Source: Phycisphaeraceae bacterium
GTDB taxonomy: Bacteria; Planctomycetota; Phycisphaerae; Phycisphaerales; Phycisphaeraceae
Direction: 5' to 3'
Length of the DNA stretch: 5,381 bases
Assembly (NCBI GenBank): GCA_029260675.1
Contig: JAJDCV010000063.1
Coordinates: 1 to 5,381 of the forward strand
The position numbers and the translations under genes were made by a program. Each line of letters starts with the position of its first letter. The stretch's first letter is position 1. A model generated the notes under the pieces. The model ran no database searches and had not been told where the DNA came from. It worked only from the letters and a program-made list of their open reading frames with translations. Positions 1-5,343 of this stretch are shown here, in pieces.

Positions 1-105
1 CCGATAACGCCCGAAACATGGAACATTCCGCCCCACGTGGCCGTTAATCCATAGGACACAACAGTCGATATCCTTATTACAGTAGGGCGCAAGGCAAAGC
101 CGCTT

Positions 106-687
106 ATGAACCCGCAAGGCGAACACCCAAAACACGCCAAGAACCCTCCAGGGGCCAACTCACACCATTGGCCCTGGCGGTTTATCGTCCTGGTCACCAT
201 CCTGGCCTCCGGGATCGCGCTGGTCAGCCAGGCCCGTCGAACCGGCGGACAAGACCAGGTCGCCTGGCGCTACTCATACAACCAGGCCAACATCGAGGCC
301 GAAGAAAACGCCAAGCCCCTGCTCATCGCGTTCACCGCCGACTGGTGCCCGCCCTGCACACAAATGAAAGCCTGGGTCTTCTCCGACGCCAAGATCGCCG
401 AATCGATCGAGGCCGGCTTTGTCCCCGTCCAGATCGACCTCTCCAGCGAAGGACTCCCCGACCAGCACCTCGCAGATAAGTACGGCGTCATCAATATCCC
501 CACCTTCCTGACATTGACTACCGACGGCAGACCGATCAGCATTACCACCGGATACCTCACCAAAGACCAGCTCATGGCCTGGCTGGAAAACGCAACCGAA
601 CGCTACGTCCAGATGAGTACCCAGGCCCAAAACCCTTCGCCCCCCACATACGTAGAAGTTGAGACAGACGAAGGGCAGAACCACTGA
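106..687 (+). CDS. Membrane-anchored periplasmic thioredoxin-like protein (WCPPC)
   Basis: A 193-residue protein with an N-terminal cytoplasmic tail rich in Pro and His (1-24), one membrane segment (about 25-41) and a thioredoxin-fold domain (about 55-165). Seen directly: the active-site motif W80-C81-P82-P83-C84 and, about 48 residues later, the cis-proline segment I131-P132-T133. Both are needed for a working thiol-disulfide site. The segment F76-T77-A78-D79 before the motif and the following 'AGFVPVQIDL' resemble the DsbD C-terminal/Thioredoxin_7 group more than cytosolic thioredoxin. The single uncleaved-looking anchor suggests the domain faces the periplasm, where it would reduce or oxidise protein thiols; direction and partner cannot be told. 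The acidic C-terminal tail (171-193) has no known role. The start is the only in-frame ATG before the membrane segment, but its ribosome site is weak (AAGG at 91-94, 11 nt away). The transaldolase gene follows after 51 nt on the same strand, so co-transcription is likely. Confidence 0.88.
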   Translation: MNPQGEHPKHAKNPPGANSHHWPWRFIVLVTILASGIALVSQARRTGGQDQVAWRYSYNQANIEAEENAKPLLIAFTADWCPPCTQMKAWVFSDAKIAESIEAGFVPVQIDLSSEGLPDQHLADKYGVINIPTFLTLTTDGRPISITTGYLTKDQLMAWLENATERYVQMSTQAQNPSPPTYVEVETDEGQNH

Positions 688-710
688 CACCCCCGCCGCA
701 CCACGCGGCT

Positions 711-725
711 AAGGCAACATGCCTT
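711..725 (+). promoter_or_regulatory. Small intercistronic hairpin before tal
   Basis: AAGGCA-ACA-TGCCTT is a perfect inverted repeat with a 6-bp stem and 3-nt loop. It lies in the 51-nt gap between the thioredoxin-like gene and the transaldolase gene and ends 5 nt before the Shine-Dalgarno sequence. It has no T-run, so it is not a terminator. It could be an RNA processing or stability element or modulate tal translation. Chance occurrence is possible at this length. Confidence 0.35.
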
Positions 726-730
726 CACGA

Positions 731-735
731 AAGGA
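731..735 (+). promoter_or_regulatory. Ribosome binding site of tal, favours the second ATG
   Basis: AAGGA lies 3 nt before the ATG at 739 but 6 nt before the ATG at 742. The coding sequence opens ATG-ATG, and the second start has the more normal spacing. The protein may therefore begin one residue later than drawn. Confidence 0.55.
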
Positions 736-738
736 ACG

Positions 739-1800
739 ATGATGACAACCCCACTGCGCTCCCTGATCGACTCGGGCACCAAGCTCTGGCTGGACTCGAT
801 CGACCCCGACCTGACGATCAAGAACCGCGAGTTGGGCGCTTCGGGCGCAACCTCCAACCCCATCATCGTCTCCGACCTGATCAACACCGGCCGGTTCGAC
901 GCCAAGCTCGCCGAGTTCTTCCAGGCAGGCTACTCAGATGAAGACGTCGCCTGGCTCACCACCGACCACCTCGTCAGGCAGGCACAGGACGTCTTCCAGC
1001 CCGTCTGGGAACAGACCCACGGCAACGACGGCTACGTCAGCTTCGAAGTCGACCCGCTGCTGGAAGATTCTGAACTCGGCCCGCCGCACGAGCAGCGCGT
1101 CCAGCGCTACATCGAGCTGGGCAAGAAGTGGGCCGCCGGCCACACCAACCGCATGATCAAAGTCCCCGCCACCGCCGCGGGCCTGGACGCCGTTGAAGAG
1201 CTCGCCGCCGCCGGCATCACGCTCAACGTCACGCTCATCTTCTCCAAGCGACAGTACGAATTAGCACGCGACGCCGTCTGGCGCGGCGCTCAACGCCGAA
1301 AGGACGGCCTCGACGGTTTCAAGAGCGTCTACAGCATCTTCGTCTCCCGCGTCGACGTCTACACCGACAAGCGCGTCCCCAACCTCTCCGACGCTGCGCA
1401 AGGTGAAGTCGGGATCGTCAACGTCAAACGACTCTGGCAGAACAACCAGGCCTTCTGGGCAGGCAAGGGCCTCAAGCTCCAGCAGGAAATCATCTTCGCG
1501 TCCACCGGCACCAAGAAGCCCGAAGACCCCGCCGACAAGTACGTCGCCGCGCTGGCCGGCAGCGACATCCAGACCAACCCCCCCGCCACCAACGACGCCG
1601 TCCAGCTACTGGGCAAGTCATATACCCGACAGGTCGACCAGATGCCGCCTCAGGAAGTCCTCGACGACATCGACGCCAAGGTCGATCAGGACGCGCTCGA
1701 GCAGACCCTCATGGAGGAAGGCACCGCCAAGTTCGCCGACCCCCACAAGGCCCTGCTGAGCCTCATCGGCTCCAAACGCCAATCCCTTGCCGCCGCATAA
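739..1800 (+). CDS. tal: Transaldolase (mycobacterial-type subfamily)
   Basis: Transfers a three-carbon dihydroxyacetone unit between sugar phosphates (sedoheptulose 7-phosphate plus glyceraldehyde 3-phosphate to erythrose 4-phosphate plus fructose 6-phosphate) in the non-oxidative pentose phosphate pathway, in the cytosol. Seen in the 353 residues: the first signature G36-A-T-S-N-P-I-I; D19 in LWLDS; E103 in SFEVD; the Schiff-base lysine K141 in MIKVPAT; S199 and R204 in SIFVSR. These match, by my alignment from memory, Asp17, Glu96, Lys132, Ser176 and Arg181 of E. coli TalB. The TalB segment carrying Arg228 (SFRN) is replaced by S255-T-G-T-K, the form seen in mycobacterial-type transaldolases, and 'DIQTNPPATNDAV' also fits that group. 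Length is normal for a stand-alone enzyme, with no fused phosphoglucose isomerase. Start 739 or 742 (see the ribosome site). It is the second gene of the unit and is closed by the terminator at 1830. Confidence 0.96.
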   Translation: MMTTPLRSLIDSGTKLWLDSIDPDLTIKNRELGASGATSNPIIVSDLINTGRFDAKLAEFFQAGYSDEDVAWLTTDHLVRQAQDVFQPVWEQTHGNDGYVSFEVDPLLEDSELGPPHEQRVQRYIELGKKWAAGHTNRMIKVPATAAGLDAVEELAAAGITLNVTLIFSKRQYELARDAVWRGAQRRKDGLDGFKSVYSIFVSRVDVYTDKRVPNLSDAAQGEVGIVNVKRLWQNNQAFWAGKGLKLQQEIIFASTGTKKPEDPADKYVAALAGSDIQTNPPATNDAVQLLGKSYTRQVDQMPPQEVLDDIDAKVDQDALEQTLMEEGTAKFADPHKALLSLIGSKRQSLAAA

Positions 1801-1829
1801 CCGACCACATACAAAACCAAATCACACCC

Positions 1830-1863
1830 AAAGGCCCCGCCCACACGCGGGGCCTTTTGTTTC
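1830..1863 (+). terminator. Rho-independent terminator after tal
   Basis: AAAGGCCCCGC (1830-1840), loop CCACAC, and GCGGGGCCTTT (1847-1857) form a perfect 11-bp, GC-rich stem followed by TTTTGTTTC. It starts 29 nt after the tal stop codon. This is the clearest regulatory structure in the window and marks the end of the thioredoxin-tal transcript. Confidence 0.93.
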
Positions 1864-2071
1864 CTGCCTAATACACAACACCCCCTTACGCGCACCACCC
1901 GGGCTTGCCGTTTAGCGACGGATCGAAGATCCGCGCGTCCCCCCACGCCCATAAAATCCACCTCATTCCCGACAATTCTCCATGGGATAACCAATAACCA
2001 AGGCTATACTTAAAGCAGGTAAAATATGGATCAGCACCTCTCACACCGCTTACTTCCCCAAAGAAGCACAC
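1864..2071. other. Intergenic region between tal and the prepilin gene
   Basis: No convincing gene is seen here. It holds a C-rich stretch, a small hairpin CGGATC-GAA-GATCCG (1919-1933) preceded by a CCCGGG palindrome (1898-1903), and then an AT-richer part (1951-2028) that is the likely promoter zone of the next gene. The block 1890-1940 looks unlike ordinary spacer and may be a copy of a dispersed intergenic repeat, but no second copy lies in this window. Confidence 0.4.
2005..2010 (+). promoter_or_regulatory. Possible -10 box for the prepilin gene
   Basis: TATACT matches the sigma-70 -10 consensus at 5 of 6 bases and lies 61 nt before the start codon. No good -35 hexamer sits at 16-18 nt upstream, so this is only a candidate. 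The surrounding 1985-2028 is the most AT-rich piece upstream of the gene. Confidence 0.3.
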
Positions 2072-3106
2072 ATGTTCACGCCTGACCCACCACCCAACCC
2101 AAGAAGCGCCGCGACGGGTCATACCCCCCTCCACTCCCCCACACCTCTCAGCGCAGAGTCAAACCCCACCGCCCGCAAAGCCTTCACACTCATCGAACTG
2201 CTCGTCGTCATCTCCATCATCGCCTTGCTGATCGGCATCCTCCTCCCCGCCCTGAGCGCCGCCAGAAAATCCTCACAGTCCGCCGTCTGCCTCGGTAACG
2301 AACGAAGCCTCGGCCAAGCCGTCGCCGCCTACGTCACCGACGAACGAAACCACCTCCCAGGCCCAAACACCTCCGGGGCCTACCTCTGGCAACGCCACAC
2401 CTACCAGTTCACGCGCGCAAACGAACCCGTCCAGAGCTGGGACTGGATCTCACCCACACTCGGCAACGCCATCGGCTTCCCCGACGACCCCGTCGCCCGC
2501 TACCGTGCCATCTTCGAAACAGAGTTCAAGTGCCCCGCCAACGACCTGTTCTACGACGCCCAATACGTCGGCCCCCCCATCGGCATCGACCCGACCACAC
2601 TGCCCGTAAGCAGCTACACCTCCTCCATCGGCTTCCACAACAGCGGCCAATCCCGCGAGTACTACCTGCCCTGGCCGGTCTCCGCCGCCTTGAATATCTC
2701 GGAAAACCTTGGCTCAAAACTGGACGCCATGGGCCCCCCGTCCATCAAGATGTGGGCCATGGACGGTTCACGCTACGTCACCCCCCAGGGAATCATTAAC
2801 TTCGACACCCAGATCAAGGGCAACCCCCACGGCGCCAACTTCATGACACGCAGCCCCGCACTCGCCACCAGCGCCAGCTCCGGCAGCCCCCACCGCGTCG
2901 ACCGCAGCCGCCAACTCGTCGAGGCCTCCAAACGCACCGGATTCCGCCACAACGAAAAAATGAACGGCGTCTTCCTCGACGGTCACGCCGACTCCTTCGA
3001 CAACGAAGCCTCACGCCCACCCGAATACTACTTCCCCACCGGTTCGGCAATCCGCGCCCCACGGTTCTTCGTCGCAACCGTCCCCGGCCGAACCAACCTG
3101 CGATAA
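2072..3106 (+). CDS. Prepilin-like protein with H-X9-DG domain (planctomycete type)
   Basis: A 344-residue exported pseudopilin-like protein. The N-terminal methylation motif is at A37|F38-T-L-I-E42, with glutamate at +5, and is followed by a hydrophobic helix (about 43-62) ending in LSAARK. A prepilin peptidase would cut before F38. The large C-terminal part carries the family mark H293-(9 residues)-D303-G304 ('RHNEKMNGVFLDG'). Two cysteines, C73 (VCLGN) and C154 (FKCP), could pair. Planctomycetes hold many such paralogues (TIGR02532 plus TIGR04294 types). Their role is unsettled; a surface or type II secretion-like assembly is usually supposed. Odd: 37 residues precede the cut site, rich in Pro, Ser and Thr, where a short basic leader is normal. 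No other ATG, GTG or TTG lies in frame between 2072 and the motif. The ribosome site (AAGAAG, 2061-2066) is weak. Part of the leader is encoded by a fragment of a repeat also found downstream. Confidence 0.88.
   Translation: MFTPDPPPNPRSAATGHTPLHSPTPLSAESNPTARKAFTLIELLVVISIIALLIGILLPALSAARKSSQSAVCLGNERSLGQAVAAYVTDERNHLPGPNTSGAYLWQRHTYQFTRANEPVQSWDWISPTLGNAIGFPDDPVARYRAIFETEFKCPANDLFYDAQYVGPPIGIDPTTLPVSSYTSSIGFHNSGQSREYYLPWPVSAALNISENLGSKLDAMGPPSIKMWAMDGSRYVTPQGIINFDTQIKGNPHGANFMTRSPALATSASSGSPHRVDRSRQLVEASKRTGFRHNEKMNGVFLDGHADSFDNEASRPPEYYFPTGSAIRAPRFFVATVPGRTNLR
2098..2120 (+). repeat. Degenerate fragment of the palindromic repeat, inside the prepilin leader
   Basis: These 23 nt match the first part of the repeat at 3113-3135 at 20 of 23 positions, including 13 identical bases in a row (GAAGCGCCGCGAC, 2103-2115 against 3118-3130). 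The two T bases of the hairpin loop are G here, and similarity fades after 2120. It is read in frame as residues 9-17 of the prepilin-like protein. Confidence 0.45.
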
Positions 3107-3111
3107 ACGCT

Positions 3112-3172
3112 CCCCACGAAGCGCCGCGACTTGTCGCGATCCTCGCTTAACCCCCGCCACAACACCACCCCC
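3112..3172 (+). repeat. 61-bp palindrome-containing repeat, copy A
   Basis: It begins 5 nt after the prepilin stop codon. It aligns without gaps to 4023-4083 with 53 of 61 positions identical. The core CGCGAC-TT-GTCGCG (3125-3138) folds back on itself. An outer arm AAGCG (3119-3123) can pair with CGCTT (3144-3148), giving a two-part stem. It lacks a T-run, so it is not a classic terminator, though as an RNA hairpin directly behind a gene it might protect the 3' end. It resembles REP-like intergenic elements in size and position. Confidence 0.75.
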
Positions 3173-3249
3173 TACCGCTCTAACAACGCCGCCTCGCCGC
3201 CGGCCGGATCCAACCGTAGTAATAAATCTGGCCGAAACCCCTGTTTCCC

Positions 3250-3278
3250 TTGGATTCGACCCTGCCTGCCACTAACAT
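3250..3278 (+). promoter_or_regulatory. Candidate sigma-70 promoter of the DM13-dockerin gene
   Basis: TTGGAT (3250-3255) and TAACAT (3273-3278) are separated by exactly 17 nt, with 3/6 and 4/6 consensus matches. The -10 ends 45 nt before the start codon. The hexamers are weak; the spacing and position are the main support. Confidence 0.35.
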
Positions 3279-3312
3279 CATGGGTGACCGATAGACTTAT
3301 GAATCAGCCCGA

Positions 3313-3319
3313 GGGAGGG
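3313..3319 (+). promoter_or_regulatory. Strong Shine-Dalgarno of the DM13-dockerin gene
   Basis: GGGAGGG with the core GGAGG at 3314-3318 lies 5 nt before the ATG at 3324. It picks this start over the ATGs at 3299 and 3320, which are in another frame and do not lead into the signal peptide. It is the best ribosome site in the window. Confidence 0.75.
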
Positions 3320-3323
3320 ATGT

Positions 3324-3989
3324 ATGTGCATCAGACAAGCCCTACCGATCTCCGTTTTAGTTTTCACGGCCGGCGCGGCCTCACCCGCAGACGCAGCAAC
3401 CATCGGGGCGCAGGCGACTTTGAGCGAAATCGCCCACAACGTCAGCGGCTCCGTCATCATCACCGACGCAAACACCTTCCGCGTCGACGACTTCACCTAC
3501 GACGGCGGAGCCCCTGCGGTCTACTTCTACCTCGGCACAGAGGACAGCCAAGCCGCCTTCACAACAGGCCTGGAAATATCCCCGCTCCTCACCGGCACAT
3601 CCTACGACGGCAACCAGGGCTCACTGTTCTTCGACCTCCCCGCAGGCAATACGTTTGCCACGTACAACGCCATCTCCGTCTGGTGCGCCCAGTTCAACGC
3701 AAACTTCGGCTCCGGAACCTTCTTCCCCATCGAAGGCGACCTCAACAGTGACGGCTTCGTCGGCATCGCCGACATGGGCATCATCCTGGGCAACTGGAAT
3801 CAAACCGTCCCGCCCGCCGATCCTCTGGCAGACCCGTCCGGCGACGGCTTCGTCGGCCTCGACGACCTCAACACCGTTCTATCAGACTGGAACGCCGGCA
3901 CCCCACCCCCCATCAATAGCGTGGTCCCCGAACCGACAACCGCCGCAACCCTCGGCTGTCTCGGATTCGCCCTCCTACGCCGACGTTAA
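3324..3989 (+). CDS. Secreted DM13-domain protein with dockerin and PEP-CTERM anchor
   Basis: A 221-residue modular exported protein. Residues 1-24 form a signal peptide, with an A22-D-A24 cleavage site. Residues about 29-133 look like a DM13 domain: 'VSGSVIITDANTFRVDDF', 'YDGGAPAVYFYLGT' and the end motif 'ISVWCAQFNANFG' with the conserved cysteine C121, for which a redox role has been proposed in this family. Residues 138-192 hold two calcium-binding loops of dockerin type I: D139-x-N-x-D143-G...D150 and D170-x-S-x-D174-G...D181. The C-terminus is V201-P-E-P204, a short hydrophobic stretch and R219-R-R, a PEP-CTERM sorting tail read by an exosortase. Inferred role: an envelope or extracellular-matrix protein held by its tail, with the dockerin docking or binding calcium; the ligand is unknown. 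It has its own strong ribosome site and lies between two direct copies of a 61-bp repeat. The DM13 call is from motif memory and is less sure than the tail. Confidence 0.87.
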   Translation: MCIRQALPISVLVFTAGAASPADAATIGAQATLSEIAHNVSGSVIITDANTFRVDDFTYDGGAPAVYFYLGTEDSQAAFTTGLEISPLLTGTSYDGNQGSLFFDLPAGNTFATYNAISVWCAQFNANFGSGTFFPIEGDLNSDGFVGIADMGIILGNWNQTVPPADPLADPSGDGFVGLDDLNTVLSDWNAGTPPPINSVVPEPTTAATLGCLGFALLRRR

Positions 3990-4022
3990 ATACACCCCAA
4001 CCCCAGAACCATCGTTATCCAC

Positions 4023-4083
4023 CCCCACGAAGCGTCGCGACTTGTCGCGCTCCTTCCTTAACACCCGTCATAACACCGCCCCC
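4023..4083 (+). repeat. 61-bp palindrome-containing repeat, copy B
   Basis: This is the second copy, in the same orientation as 3112-3172 (53/61 identical). It starts 33 nt after the DM13 gene stop codon and ends 3 nt before the stop codon of the convergent DUF1460 gene. The core CGCGACTTGTCGCG is unchanged. The outer arm of copy A is broken here by changes, but another pairing is open: AGCG plus CGAC (4031-4034, 4038-4041) with GTCGCGCT (4044-4051), a stem of 8 bp with a 3-nt bulge. It fills most of the 97-nt convergent gap and could act as a 3'-end structure for both genes. Confidence 0.75.
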
Positions 4084-4086
4084 CCA

Positions 4087-5331
4087 TCACTCAAACGACG
4101 CCGCTTCCCCACCCGGCAACACCACCCGCGGCGCATCCTCCCCATCAATCTCGCGCAGGTTCTCCAACGGGTCCTTCTGCAACCGAAGAAACTTGAACCC
4201 CAACAGCCGAGACTTACCCGCCGCGTCGCGCTCGGCGATATTCTCCGTCGAACGCGCGATGTAGTCGTCGATCGGCTCCTCGCGCACCGCCGGGCTCGCC
4301 GAGTGGATCAGATGCACCTCCCCGTCGTCCCCCAACACAATCAGCCCCGTGTGTCCGACCCAGGCCCGGCCACCATAGATGTCCCGCATCGATCCGGCCT
4401 GCTCACGCTGATCACGATTCCCTTGCCGCCCCCGATCCCGCCCGCGCTTCGCAGGCGTCCCACGCACAATATTCACAAAATCACCGTCACGCAGCCTCGC
4501 CTTGGCCAGGTCGATGTCCTCAAACCGGATGAACACGTGCTCATACGCCTGCACCGGGATGTCCGTCTCCAGCTTGTACCGGTTCCGCAAAAACTTCGCA
4601 CGATCCACCTTCTGCTCAAAACGCACCGCCTTGTTCCGCGCAAGCTCCGCCGTGATATCACGCACCAGCCAACCATTATTCGGGTTCCAGTCCGCCTCCG
4701 TGTAATGGTTCCGCGTCACCACACCGATCCGCCCATCCTTATAACGGATCCGCTGGAGCATCTGGATGAAGTCTTCCCAATTCCCCGTCAACGCCATCGC
4801 GTACGTGTGCTCTGTAAACACCAGGCAGTCGCTGCGATCTAAACAATAGATCGGCTGCGGGTCGTAATGCTCAAAAGGCATCTCACCCAGCAGGTAAATC
4901 TCATACGGCTGCCCGATGTTCTTCCGCGCCAGGTGCGCCACACGCCGGGGCAGCTCCGACTCAAACGCGCACAGGTATCGCAGATACACATCCACCTCGC
5001 CCTCGTTGAATTCATACAACGGCTTACCGATCAGCCCAAGTAGCTGATCCCGATCGATCCCAAGCTCATCGCAAACCCGCTTCTGCTTCCGCGTCAATCC
5101 TTCACGACGGACCTTCGCAGCCTTCGCCTCCGCCTCCGCCACTTCCTCCGCATCACGCACCCCCTTTAACGCTTCAAGCTGCGCCTCCAGCTCTTTGACC
5201 TTCGCATCGATCTGATCCTGGATCGACGCCTGAGCCCCAGCCCCCCCATCAGCGTCCTGGCACCAACCGACTGACGCCGTACCCAGCACCACCGCCAACA
5301 CCATCAACGCATAGGTTTTGTAGTTTTTCAT
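4087..5331 (-). CDS. Exported DUF1460 (NlpC/P60-like) cysteine amidase-like protein
   Basis: A 414-residue protein. Residues 1-24 are a signal peptide (basic start, hydrophobic 8-20); C24 follows a Trp, so this is not a proper lipobox. Residues about 36-80 are charged and helical, probably coiled coil. The DUF1460 core (about 125-385) shows 'RSDCLVFTEH' with the likely nucleophile C169, the block 'IRYKDG...RNHY...W' (195-215) followed by DIT (225-227), 'VGHTGLIV' with H327, and 'HLIHSAS' with H343. Members are distant relatives of NlpC/P60 cell-wall peptidases and are annotated as N-acetylmuramoyl-alanine amidase-like. The probable substrate is peptidoglycan or a muropeptide in the periplasm, but the bond cut here is not known. 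Odd: an Arg-, Gly- and Gln-rich insert (293-315) just before the H327 strand. The start is chosen because it gives the basic n-region; M10 would lose it. There is no spaced ribosome site: GGGGG abuts the ATG. Confidence 0.86.
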   Translation of the reverse strand: MKNYKTYALMVLAVVLGTASVGWCQDADGGAGAQASIQDQIDAKVKELEAQLEALKGVRDAEEVAEAEAKAAKVRREGLTRKQKRVCDELGIDRDQLLGLIGKPLYEFNEGEVDVYLRYLCAFESELPRRVAHLARKNIGQPYEIYLLGEMPFEHYDPQPIYCLDRSDCLVFTEHTYAMALTGNWEDFIQMLQRIRYKDGRIGVVTRNHYTEADWNPNNGWLVRDITAELARNKAVRFEQKVDRAKFLRNRYKLETDIPVQAYEHVFIRFEDIDLAKARLRDGDFVNIVRGTPAKRGRDRGRQGNRDQREQAGSMRDIYGGRAWVGHTGLIVLGDDGEVHLIHSASPAVREEPIDDYIARSTENIAERDAAGKSRLLGFKFLRLQKDPLENLREIDGEDAPRVVLPGGEAASFE

Positions 5332-5337
5332 CCCCCG

Positions 5338-5343
5338 ATTATA
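5338..5343 (-). promoter_or_regulatory. Perfect -10 box at the DUF1460 gene start
   Basis: On the minus strand the sequence reads TATAAT, a full match to the sigma-70 -10, with only 6 nt (CGGGGG) between it and the ATG. Transcription would start at or next to the A of the start codon, which implies a leaderless mRNA. No convincing -35 is visible; the nearest candidate is TTGGTG (5363-5368) at a long 19-nt spacing. Confidence 0.55.

Noticed and set aside
33..40. Palindrome CCACGTGG as a possible operator
   Set aside because: Eight bases, a single copy and no promoter nearby; such palindromes are common by chance.
1..54. An open stretch in frame 1 ending with TAG at 52-54, possibly the tail of an upstream gene
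   Set aside because: Seventeen codons without recognisable sequence are too few to claim a coding end.
69..74. TATCCT as a -10 box for the thioredoxin-like gene
   Set aside because: Only 4/6 matches and no acceptable -35 at 16-18 nt.
274..690. Open frames on the minus strand opposite the thioredoxin-like gene
   Set aside because: They are Gly-, Val- and Asp-rich shadows with no motif, while the plus frame carries WCPPC and the cis-proline.
3125..3138. The repeat core as a Rho-independent terminator
   Set aside because: The stem is GC-rich but no T-run follows on either strand in copy A or B; the terminator at 1830 shows what a real one looks like in this genome.
3131..3751. A 206-codon open frame on + overlapping the 5' half of the DM13 gene
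   Set aside because: It begins inside repeat copy A, is Arg- and Pro-rich where it overlaps, and has no signal peptide or motif. The DM13 frame has the strong ribosome site and clear domains.
3655..4842. A 395-codon open frame on + across the end of the DM13 gene, copy B of the repeat and the antisense of the DUF1460 gene
   Set aside because: The product is Pro-, Arg- and Thr-rich with no domain pattern, and it overlaps two well-supported genes. Long antisense frames are expected in GC-rich DNA with strong codon bias.
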